Positions 7,176-13,287 of a DNA stretch of 16,353 bases are shown piece by piece. The translations under genes were made by a program, and so were the position numbers. The DNA is from JAFDVL01 sp043736395 (GTDB lineage: Bacteria > Acidobacteriota > Blastocatellia > RBC074), in the NCBI GenBank assembly GCA_043736395.1, contig JAYTCQ010000362.1:1-16353 (forward strand), given 5' to 3'. The first letter of the stretch is position 1; each line of letters opens with the position of its first letter. The notes under the pieces were generated by a model. It was not told the origin of the DNA, made no database searches, and worked only from the letters and a program-made list of their open reading frames with translations.

Positions 7176-7775
7176 CTCGCTTCCTTCCCAACGATTTTTT
7201 TGTTCGTGTTCGACTCCTAAATGATCTAATAACCGGGCGACAAAGTGATCTACCAAATCATCAATCGTATTGGGAAAATGATAAAAGCTCGGCATCGCGG
7301 GAATAATTCTAACTCCCATTTTGGAGAGCTTCAGCATATTTTCCAAATGAATCGCATGTAGGGGAGTCTCACGCGGAACCAATATTAACGGCCGATTTTC
7401 TTTCATCATCACATCCGCGGCACGATGTACGAGGTCTCGCGCAATCCCCGTAGCGATGCACGCCAGCGAACTCATACTGCATGGGACAATCACCATCGCA
7501 TCAGAAAGATATGAACCGCTGGCAATCGAAGCGCCAATATCGGCAGCCGGATGAAGAATGATTTTATCAGAAGATTCGCCGATTAATTCGCGAACAACTC
7601 TGGGTTCTGTGCCGGCGACATTGATACCAAGTTCTTCACCGACAACACGGATTCCGGCTTTGGTGATGACCAGATCAACTTTGGCAACGTCGGAGCATTC
7701 ATTCAATCGCTGCAACAGTTTTTGCGCGTAAATTGAACCACTCGCTCCTGTGATGCCAACCGTGATTGATTTCAT
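7164..7775 (-). CDS. ubiX: Flavin prenyltransferase UbiX
   Basis: A 203-residue flavoprotein that prenylates FMN with dimethylallyl phosphate to make the prFMN cofactor of UbiD-type decarboxylases. In the futalosine pathway that decarboxylase acts late in menaquinone synthesis, which fits the location; no ubiD is in the window. Signatures: GITGASGSIYA at 7-17, the flavin/phosphate region IVPCSMSSLACIATGIARDL at 96-115, HRAADVMMKENRPL at 117-130 and LVPRETPLH at 132-140. The start at 7775 places the Rossmann-like strand at the N-terminus; an ORF extending to 7910 has no family similarity there. GCAGAAAG upstream is a poor ribosome site. The final codons (about KRC) and the TAG stop fall in heptad-repeat DNA. 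It is the first gene of the minus-strand cluster, divergent from larB. Confidence 0.93.
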   Translation of the reverse strand: MKSITVGITGASGSIYAQKLLQRLNECSDVAKVDLVITKAGIRVVGEELGINVAGTEPRVVRELIGESSDKIILHPAADIGASIASGSYLSDAMVIVPCSMSSLACIATGIARDLVHRAADVMMKENRPLILVPRETPLHAIHLENMLKLSKMGVRIIPAMPSFYHFPNTIDDLVDHFVARLLDHLGVEHEQKNRWEGSEKRC

Positions 7776-7855
7776 CTTTCTGCTTTCAATGCTATAAAGT
7801 TGTTTTTCCACAACCGAAGTATAAGCCTGTAAAATGGCGATTATGTCACGAAAGT
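7776..7855. promoter_or_regulatory. Divergent ubiX/larB intergenic region
   Basis: These 80 bp separate the divergent starts of ubiX and larB, so promoters for both should lie here or inside the 5' ends. On the plus strand I see TAAAAT at 7830-7835 and TATAAG at 7820-7825 as possible -10 boxes, but neither has a well-spaced -35 box. No operator is evident. Confidence 0.3.
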
Positions 7856-8602
7856 ATGGATCATCAAAACTTGAAAGAATTACTGTTACGCTTTCAAACG
7901 GGCGAAACAAATGTTGAAGAAGTCATCGAAAAGCTGAAAGATTTGCCATATGAAAATCTTGGTTATGCGAACGTAGATCATCACCGCGCCATCAGGCAGG
8001 GCTTCCCCGAAGTGATTTTCGGTCACGGCAAAACTCCTGAGCAAATTGCCGGAATTGCCGAACGCCTACTCGCACGCGCGGGCAATGTTCTGGTGACAAG
8101 AACCAATCAGCAAGCCTTTGAATTAGTGCAAAAAATTAATTCTGAAGCGGTCTTTCACGAATCTTGTAAGGCAATTTCTGTGATTCGGGATCGAACCGAG
8201 CACGGGAAAGGAACGATTGCAATTGTGACTGCCGGAACTTCGGATATTCCGGTCGCGGAAGAGGCGGCTTTGACGGCTGAAGCGATGGGCAACCGTTTAT
8301 TGAAATTATTTGATGTTGGAGTGGCCGGGATTCATCGGTTGCTGAGTCGCCGCGAAATTCTGCAATCGGCCAGGGTCGTTGTTTGTGTCGCGGGGATGGA
8401 AGGCGCGTTGCCTTCGGTAGTTGGCGGGCTGGTGAGCGTTCCGGTGATTGCTGTGCCGACGAGCATCGGTTACGGTGCCAGCTTTGGCGGAGTTGCGGCA
8501 TTGCTTGGAATGCTGAATTCCTGTTCTTCAAATGTGACAGTCGTCAATATTGATAATGGTTTTGGTGCTGGTTATGTGGCGAGTTTAATTAATCGTGGAT
8601 AG
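7856..8602 (+). CDS. larB: Nickel pincer cofactor biosynthesis protein LarB (PurE-like)
   Basis: A 248-residue protein of the LarB family, whose C-terminal half resembles PurE. LarB carboxylates and hydrolyses nicotinic acid adenine dinucleotide to pyridinium-3,5-biscarboxylic acid mononucleotide, the first step to the nickel pincer cofactor of lactate racemase-type enzymes. Signatures: NVDHHRAIRQGFPEVIFGHGKTPEQ at about 39-63, VTAGTSDIPVAEEA at 124-137, VVCVAGMEGALPSVVGGL at 175-192 and PTSIGYGASFGG at 201-212. Cys223 in NSCSSNVTVVNIDNGFG is the likely equivalent of the reactive cysteine reported for L. plantarum LarB. I chose the ATG at 7856 because the upstream extension to 7766 overlaps ubiX and lacks similarity. 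larA, larC and larE are not nearby. Confidence 0.9.
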   Translation: MDHQNLKELLLRFQTGETNVEEVIEKLKDLPYENLGYANVDHHRAIRQGFPEVIFGHGKTPEQIAGIAERLLARAGNVLVTRTNQQAFELVQKINSEAVFHESCKAISVIRDRTEHGKGTIAIVTAGTSDIPVAEEAALTAEAMGNRLLKLFDVGVAGIHRLLSRREILQSARVVVCVAGMEGALPSVVGGLVSVPVIAVPTSIGYGASFGGVAALLGMLNSCSSNVTVVNIDNGFGAGYVASLINRG

Positions 8603-8683
8603 AGTGTTGCGCGGCGTGAAAAATTAATTCAGATACTTTGATTTTTTCTCGGAAGAGTTTAACCATTCAGTATATGTCATAAG

Positions 8684-8814
8684 TGCCAGCATGATCTGCT
8701 GGTGACGAGATGGCGTAGCGCTCCATTGCCGGTAGACTGCTACAATAACCTCTCGTTTAGTTCTTTGGCGTGAAGGGGTTGATAGTACCCAGTGAGCTAT
8801 CATCCCCTTCTTTT
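8684..8814 (+). ncRNA. Candidate structured small RNA ending in an intrinsic terminator
   Basis: Three helices lie in series on the plus strand. CCAGCA (8686-8691) pairs with TGCTGG (8697-8702) around a 5-nt loop, extendable by two G-U pairs. ACGAGA (8705-8710) pairs with TCTCGT (8751-8756) and encloses GTAGC (8715-8719) pairing with GCTAC (8739-8743). A strong terminator hairpin with a T-run follows at 8772-8814. No gene overlaps it, and the next start codon is more than 550 bp away, so a free-standing RNA is more likely than a riboswitch. It does not match 6S, tmRNA, SRP or RNase P RNA as I know them. The 5' end and promoter are uncertain. Confidence 0.45.
8772..8814 (+). terminator. Rho-independent terminator
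   Basis: GAAGGGG (8772-8778) pairs with CCCCTTC (8804-8810). After one T-T mismatch, TGATAG (8780-8785) pairs with CTATCA (8797-8802), leaving an 11-nt loop. TTTT follows directly at 8811-8814. It would end the candidate RNA or larB transcription on the plus strand. Confidence 0.7.
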
Positions 8815-9009
8815 AACTTCTTACCTAAAAATCCCACCGATCAAAAAAATCCCTACCAAATAATTCAATTTTTACAATCAAGATAAATTAATTTCGCAAG
8901 TCACATGAACGCACTTCATCGTGAAAGCTGAAAGGTATTACTGTTAAAGTGAGGAAAAATTCAGGAGTGTATTTAGAACACAACGCTTTGTAATAACGTT
9001 TCAAAAAAC

Positions 9010-9059
9010 CGATGAAAGTAATTGGAATCTGCCCCGTTAGTTTCCAATTACTTTCATCG
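9010..9059. repeat. Perfect 18-bp inverted repeat with 14-nt loop
   Basis: CGATGAAAGTAATTGGAA at 9010-9027 is exactly complementary to 9042-9059; the loop is 9028-9041 with a CCCC core. No T-run follows on the plus strand, so it is a poor terminator in that direction, though six A's upstream (9003-9008) would be a U-run on the minus strand, where no gene needs terminating. It may be a transcript hairpin or a remnant of a small mobile repeat. Confidence 0.75.
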
Positions 9060-9119
9060 TAACCAATGAAACTACTACCGAAAAAGCAAGCACAGTCTAA
9101 CGGTCACATTGCGTTAAAG

Positions 9120-9151
9120 CAAGTTAAAATTTAAAGTTTGTATTTAACTTG
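9120..9151. repeat. 9-bp AT-rich inverted repeat
   Basis: CAAGTTAAA at 9120-9128 is complementary to TTTAACTTG at 9143-9151 with a 14-nt spacer. It lies about 100 bp before the dprA promoter and could be a protein-binding site; in such AT-rich DNA chance is also possible. Confidence 0.4.
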
Positions 9152-9250
9152 ATGGAAATAAAGGAAATATAGTTTTAATTTTTTTCAATCATTCTTATAT
9201 TTTTTTAATACTGTTTTTTTAGATGTGTTAACTTCTTATTCTGCAATAGG

Positions 9251-9279
9251 TTGACGATTACAGTTTTTTTAACGATAAT
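9251..9279 (+). promoter_or_regulatory. Sigma-70 promoter upstream of dprA
   Basis: TTGACG (9251-9256) and GATAAT (9274-9279) are separated by 17 bp; each differs from consensus at one position. Transcription should start near 9286, leaving a leader of about 85 nt before dprA. T-tracts immediately upstream could act as UP-element or curved DNA. Confidence 0.6.
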
Positions 9280-9370
9280 CGCGTCGCGGTTTAACTTGAA
9301 ATTACAATTTCTGTCACAATGAATAGTTTACGCTGGAGGCAGTTTCAATTCAGCTTTTTTTGATTGGTGA

Positions 9371-10522
9371 ATGATGCGCATGCGAATTGATTTGGTGGAT
9401 TGGATTGCCTTGAATATGGTACGCGGGATCGGCCCGCGCACGGCGAATTTATTGCTAGATCGTTACGGTGCCCCGGCGAATGTATTTGCGGCTCCACTGG
9501 AAGCTTTGCTGCGCGATGGCTTGAAACCCGATACGGTCGCGCAACTCAAAAATACCGAAATCCTCGCCAAGGCCGAATCCGAGATCGAACACCTCGAATC
9601 GCTCGGCGCGAATGTTATTACACTTGCTGACGAAGAATATCCCGAATTACTCAAAGAAATTTATGATCCGCCGATAGTGCTCTATGTGAAGGGCGATTTA
9701 TCCAGCGCGTTAACTCGTCCGGCCATTGGTATCGTCGGCTCCAGGCGATGTTCGACGTATGGCGTGAATGCGGCAAATTTTCTGGCGCGTGAGTTAGCAG
9801 CGCAGGGAATTTCAATCGTCTCAGGATTAGCGCGTGGAATAGATGGTGCTGCGCATCGCGGCGCAATTGAAGCCGCTGGAAAAACAGTCGGCGTTATCGG
9901 CACCGGCTTGGATGTAGTTTATCCTAAAGAACATAAAAAACTGACTGATGAAGTCGCTGAAAATGGTGCGGTAGTTTCTGAATTTCCGCTTGGAACTCCG
10001 CCACTCGCGCAAAATTTCCCCTATAGAAATCGAGTCCTCAGCGGCCTGTGTTTTGGAATTTTAGTTGTCGAAGCCTCTGAACATAGCGGATCTTTAATTA
10101 CAGCTCGCCTTGCCCATGAACAAGGTCGCGAAGTTTTTGCCGTCCCTGGAAATATTACTTCGCAGACTTCCTTCGGTCCGAATTTCCTGATTAAAGATGG
10201 AGCGAAATTAGTGCAGCAGGCGCGTGACGTGATCGAAGAGTTACCGCCCCACATTAAGGAAGCTTTGCCCGGATACGAATTGCCGGAAGGAAAAAAGAAA
10301 AAATCTCAAGCCTCTGCACAAATGACTTTTGAAGCGGTGGCGTTAAGCGTGACAGAACAAAAAGTACTGAATTTATTGACCGCTGATTCAGCTTCGCATA
10401 TTGATCAACTGTTAATGACGAGTGGTTTGTCGTCACCTGATTTGATGGCTGCATTGCTTGGCTTGGACATGAAAGATAGAATCAGAGAGCTTCCGGGAAA
10501 ATGTTTTGTGAAAAGGTTATAA
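9371..10522 (+). CDS. dprA: DNA-processing protein DprA
   Basis: A 383-residue single-stranded-DNA-binding protein that loads RecA on incoming DNA during natural transformation. An N-terminal helix-hairpin-helix-like region (about 6-75, with LNMVRGIGPRTANLLLDRYG) precedes the Rossmann-fold core (about 88-290). The core signatures are GIVGSRRCSTYG at 120-131, SGLARGIDGAAHRGAI at 151-166, VIGTGLDVVYPKEH at 175-188, FPYRNRVLSGL at 216-226 and GSLITARLAHEQGREVFAVPG at 240-260. A winged-helix domain (about 325-383) closes the protein, so all three DprA regions are present and the length is normal. In-frame ATGs at 9371, 9374 and 9380 compete; GGTGA lies directly before the first. The stop is 3 bp from the next gene, so the downstream membrane protein is very likely co-transcribed. 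Confidence 0.95.
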   Translation: MMRMRIDLVDWIALNMVRGIGPRTANLLLDRYGAPANVFAAPLEALLRDGLKPDTVAQLKNTEILAKAESEIEHLESLGANVITLADEEYPELLKEIYDPPIVLYVKGDLSSALTRPAIGIVGSRRCSTYGVNAANFLARELAAQGISIVSGLARGIDGAAHRGAIEAAGKTVGVIGTGLDVVYPKEHKKLTDEVAENGAVVSEFPLGTPPLAQNFPYRNRVLSGLCFGILVVEASEHSGSLITARLAHEQGREVFAVPGNITSQTSFGPNFLIKDGAKLVQQARDVIEELPPHIKEALPGYELPEGKKKKSQASAQMTFEAVALSVTEQKVLNLLTADSASHIDQLLMTSGLSSPDLMAALLGLDMKDRIRELPGKCFVKRL

Positions 10523-10525
10523 GTA

Positions 10526-11173
10526 GTGCATTTCTTTGATTCGATTCAGGCGTGGTTCAGCAGTGTAGCGACGCAAATAGTTGTCATGCCCATTTATTGG
10601 GCTGCACCGATGATGGCATTGATTGCGATTGCCGATTCGTCGTTGCTCTCATTGCCGGAAGTTAATGACATTATTACTGTCACGCGAATTGCTCATAATC
10701 CACACGAAGTCTATTATTTCCCACTTTTTCCCGCTGTTGGTTCATTAGCCGGATGCCTGATTTTGTACCGGATCGCTCGACAGGGACGCAAATTTTTAAC
10801 GAGCCGATTTCAACCGAAATTGCTGGCGCGGGTCGAAGATTTATATCGGCGTTGGGGATTATTAGCATTGGCGATACCGGCTTTATTGCCTCCACCGTTG
10901 CCTTTCAAGGTTTTTGTCGCAACTGCCGGAGCGCTCGGTTATCCCTTACGAAAATTTATTTTGACGGTCTTGATTGCCCGATTAATTCGTTATTATTCCT
11001 GGGGCATCGCCGCCTATTTTTTCCGTGAAGAAGTCTTGCAGGCAATTGAGTGGATCAAGGATCATTTTTCCGAAATTTTAATTATTCTACTCATTTTTGT
11101 TGCCATTGGGATGGTCATCAATTGGTGGCTCCGCGACGGGAAAGCAAAGTTAGTCAATTCATCAAATGATTGA
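10526..11173 (+). CDS. VTT-domain (DedA/YqaA-like) membrane protein
   Basis: A 215-residue membrane protein that starts with GTG, 3 bp after the dprA stop, with AAAAGG 9 bp before the start. Hydrophobic segments lie at about 22-42, 64-82, 110-136, 142-165 and 183-201. The core LPPPLPFKVFVATAGA at 121-136, followed by ARLIRY at 151-156, marks the VTT (SNARE_assoc) superfamily of lipid scramblase- or transporter-like proteins. DedA relatives help flip undecaprenyl phosphate or phospholipids; whether this branch does so is unknown. It is a paralogue of the next gene, sharing the PPP-x-PFK-x-FV-x(2)-AGA motif. The family call is firm; the substrate is inference. Confidence 0.82.
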   Translation: MHFFDSIQAWFSSVATQIVVMPIYWAAPMMALIAIADSSLLSLPEVNDIITVTRIAHNPHEVYYFPLFPAVGSLAGCLILYRIARQGRKFLTSRFQPKLLARVEDLYRRWGLLALAIPALLPPPLPFKVFVATAGALGYPLRKFILTVLIARLIRYYSWGIAAYFFREEVLQAIEWIKDHFSEILIILLIFVAIGMVINWWLRDGKAKLVNSSND

Positions 11174-11185
11174 GGTTTCATTGTC

Positions 11186-11815
11186 ATGTATTTATTACTC
11201 ACCGGAATAATGGATTGGTTCAAAAATCTAAAAGCTGCGCTGATCGGATTCGGCGCACTTGGGATTTTCTTAATTGCATTGATGGACGCCGCTTTTATCC
11301 CGATGCCCGGCGGCCCCGATGTAGTCGTTATCTCACTCTCCATCGCTGCCCCCGCGCTAATGCCGCTGTACGTCTTCGCCGCGATGGCAGGCTCAACGCT
11401 TGGCTCGCTAATTTTATACTTCGTCGGAGTCAAAGGAGGCGAAGCCGTCCTCAAAAAATTCAGCGAAGAAAAGCGTAACAAAGTGCAAAAAGCCCTCGAT
11501 AAATACGATATTTGGGCAATGCTGGTGGCCGCCGTCATGCCGCCGCCATTCCCCTTCAAAATTTTCGTTTTATCGGCTGGAGCGTTCAAAATGAAGCTCT
11601 GGCGCTTCGTCGTAGCGATGATTTTAGGCAGAGGTTTCCGTTTTATTCTGGAAGGATATTTAGCCGTCCGCTACGGCGAACAAGCGACCGAAATCCTCAA
11701 ACATAACGGAGGTAGAATTGGCCTCGGCATCGCCGCTATGATCCTGATTATTTTAGTTGTGAAAATGATTCTTGATCGGAAAAACAACAGCCGCGAGTTG
11801 GAGGCTTCAAGCTGA
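11186..11815 (+). CDS. VTT-domain (DedA/YqaA-like) membrane protein, paralogue of the preceding gene
   Basis: A 209-residue membrane protein 12 bp after its paralogue. Its core MPPPFPFKIFVLSAGA (118-133) and GRGFRF (148-153) align with the preceding protein, so the pair probably arose by tandem duplication. Hydrophobic segments lie at about 20-40, 46-81, 108-133, 138-160 and 177-196. MPGGPDVVVISLSIAAP (40-56) fits the conserved re-entrant first part of VTT proteins, a stretch that is less conserved in the preceding paralogue. GAGG lies 10 nt before the chosen ATG. A second ATG at 11210 (MDWFKNLKAAL) lines up better with the paralogue's N-terminus and may be the true start. Function is likely transport or flipping of a lipid or small solute; unproven. 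Confidence 0.82.
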   Translation: MYLLLTGIMDWFKNLKAALIGFGALGIFLIALMDAAFIPMPGGPDVVVISLSIAAPALMPLYVFAAMAGSTLGSLILYFVGVKGGEAVLKKFSEEKRNKVQKALDKYDIWAMLVAAVMPPPFPFKIFVLSAGAFKMKLWRFVVAMILGRGFRFILEGYLAVRYGEQATEILKHNGGRIGLGIAAMILIILVVKMILDRKNNSRELEASS

Positions 11816-11881
11816 TCTTAATCGTATCTTCCTGCAATGTTTTTTTGTTAGGTTGACGCTAATTAATAGAAACTCTTTTTA

Positions 11882-11909
11882 TTGACACTCATGAGTCAGT
11901 CGCTATAAT
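11882..11909 (+). promoter_or_regulatory. Near-consensus sigma-70 promoter for the thiolase gene
   Basis: Perfect TTGACA (11882-11887) and TATAAT (11904-11909) boxes are separated by 16 bp. Transcription would start near 11916, giving a leader of about 44 nt. A perfect 10-bp palindrome, ACTCATGAGT (11887-11896), overlaps the end of the -35 box and the spacer and is well placed for a repressor site. Confidence 0.8.
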
Positions 11910-11959
11910 TTTATCTTTGGTTGAGCTTTTCTCAGCCACGATTTCCAAGAGGTAATCAG

Positions 11960-13138
11960 ATGCGACAAGCTGTCATTATCAGTGCAGCGCGAAGTGCGAT
12001 TGGGAAATTTCAGGGTTCATTGAGCGGCTTTACTGCGCCGGAGCTTGGGGCGCTCGCGATTCGAGCAGCGCTCGAACGCGCAAAGCTTGAACCTCAGCAA
12101 ATTGATGAAGCGATTATGGGTTGTGTGTTGCAAGCGGGGCTGGGGCAAAATCCTGCCCGTCAGGCTGCGCTCAAGGCGGGATTACCGGATGCGGTTTCGG
12201 CTTTTACGGTGAATAAAGTTTGCGGCTCCGGGTTGAAATCCGTGATGCTCGCGGCTCAGGCGATTGCTTGTGGCGATGCGGAAATCATCGTCGCTGGTGG
12301 AATGGAGTCAATGACGAATGCACCGTATTTATTGACGAAGGCGCGTGCTGGCTATCGGATTGGTAATGCAGAAATGATTGACGCGATGATTCACGATGGG
12401 TTGTGGTGCGCGATGGATCATTGGCACATGGGCGAAACCGGAGAAGTCGTCGCCGAAAAATATCAGATCACGCGTGAGCTGCAAGATGACTTCGCGTTCA
12501 ATTCGCATCGCAAAGCATCCGCCGCAATTGCGTCTGGAAAATTTGTAGAGGAAATTTTTCCGATCAGCATTCCACAGCGCAAAGGCGATCCGATAATTTT
12601 TGAGACGGACGAAGGTCCGCGTGCTGATACATCTATCGAAGCATTATCAAAACTCAAACCTGCCTTTCGAAAAGAGGGAACTGTCACGGCGGGAAATGCT
12701 TCGGCGATTAACGATGGAGCGGCGGCGCTAATTGTGACTTCGGCGGAAAAAGCTGCATCGCTTGGCATCGAACCTTTGGCGCGGATTACGGCACAGGCTA
12801 CTTCCGGGATTGAACCGAAATTAGTGATGATGGCTCCGGTCGAAGCGACGCGAAAAGTTGCCGCGAAAGCCGGATGGAATTTGCAGGATGTTGATCTGTT
12901 TGAATTCAATGAAGCGTTCTCTTCGCAGTCCGTCGCGCTTGCCAAAGTCTTAGAACTTGATCCAACCAAGATCAATGTTAATGGTGGCGCGGTGGCTCTC
13001 GGGCATCCCATCGGAGCTTCCGGCGCGAGAGTGCTCACGACTTTGTTGTATGAAATGAAACGGCAAGCAGCGCGGCGCGGCATTGCGAGTTTATGTTTAG
13101 GAGGCGGGAATGCGGTGGCGATTGCGGTGGAGCGATAA
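11960..13138 (+). CDS. Acetyl-CoA acetyltransferase (thiolase)
   Basis: A 392-residue type II thiolase that interconverts two acetyl-CoA with acetoacetyl-CoA, or cleaves longer 3-ketoacyl-CoA. The nucleophile is Cys88 in NKVCGSGLKSV; Asn316 in EFNEAF, His349 in GHPIGASGAR and Cys379 in CLGGGNAVA complete the active site. EIIVAGGMESMTNAPYLL (108-125) is characteristic. Length and motifs match AtoB/PhaA/ThlA-type biosynthetic thiolases; the sequence alone does not separate these from a degradative role. I chose the ATG at 11960 because AAGAGG lies 7 nt upstream and the homologous region (MRQAVIISAARSAIGKF) begins there; a TTG-initiated extension from 11921 would overlap the likely transcription start. 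It is monocistronic, with its own strong promoter. Confidence 0.94.
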   Translation: MRQAVIISAARSAIGKFQGSLSGFTAPELGALAIRAALERAKLEPQQIDEAIMGCVLQAGLGQNPARQAALKAGLPDAVSAFTVNKVCGSGLKSVMLAAQAIACGDAEIIVAGGMESMTNAPYLLTKARAGYRIGNAEMIDAMIHDGLWCAMDHWHMGETGEVVAEKYQITRELQDDFAFNSHRKASAAIASGKFVEEIFPISIPQRKGDPIIFETDEGPRADTSIEALSKLKPAFRKEGTVTAGNASAINDGAAALIVTSAEKAASLGIEPLARITAQATSGIEPKLVMMAPVEATRKVAAKAGWNLQDVDLFEFNEAFSSQSVALAKVLELDPTKINVNGGAVALGHPIGASGARVLTTLLYEMKRQAARRGIASLCLGGGNAVAIAVER

Positions 13139-13142
13139 AGTA

Positions 13143-13212
13143 CGGTACGAGAACTTGATAAATGCGCCAAGTCGCTCTCGCTCCTCGTACCGCAATCCCC
13201 AATCGTAAATCC
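13143..13212. repeat. Heptad-repeat tract with 9-bp inverted ends after the thiolase gene
   Basis: CGGTACGAG (13143-13151) is inverted at 13184-13192. Five in-phase 7-bp units run 13178-13212: TCGCTCC, TCGTACC, GCAATCC, CCAATCG and TAAATCC. The tract begins 5 bp after the thiolase stop codon. The stem could terminate transcription but has no adjacent T-run. The left arm is shorter and less regular than in the other tracts. Confidence 0.6.
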
Positions 13213-13232
13213 AAAATTTTTATCTATTCACT

Positions 13233-13260
13233 TTGAAATCCTGTTATTCTATTAGATACT
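13233..13260 (+). promoter_or_regulatory. Putative promoter of the TPR gene
   Basis: TTGAAA (13233-13238) and GATACT (13255-13260) lie 16 bp apart; TACTAT at 13257-13262 is an alternative -10. Either leaves a short leader of about 20 nt before the ATG at 13288. Confidence 0.5.
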
Positions 13261-13287
13261 ATTTAGGTTAATTCTATCTGACAAATT

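Larger units (their letters stand above)
8603..9370. other. Long AT-rich intergenic region between larB and dprA
   Basis: These 768 bp carry no convincing protein-coding gene in either direction. They hold a structured RNA candidate with a terminator (8684-8814), a perfect 18-bp inverted repeat (9010-9059), a 9-bp inverted repeat (9120-9151), a promoter (9251-9279), and five runs of exactly seven T (starting 9179, 9200, 9214, 9264 and 9355). The right half is markedly AT-richer than the neighbouring genes. It lacks the heptad repeats seen elsewhere in the window. Confidence 0.7.

Noticed and set aside
8136..8531. 131-codon open frame opposite larB
   Set aside because: Arg/Pro/Gln-rich composition typical of an antisense shadow; LarB motifs are on the plus strand.
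9013..9063. 16-codon ORF (MKVIGICPVSFQLLSS) spanning the 18-bp hairpin
   Set aside because: The reading frame follows from the hairpin arms; there is no ribosome site or promoter for it.
9319..9363. 14-codon upstream ORF (MNSLRWRQFQFSFF) in the dprA leader
   Set aside because: It has no ribosome site before its ATG; the GGAGG at 9335-9339 lies inside it and too far from the dprA start. Probably chance.
12463..13170. 235-codon open frame opposite the thiolase gene
   Set aside because: It is a shadow of the coding strand; the thiolase frame has complete catalytic motifs.
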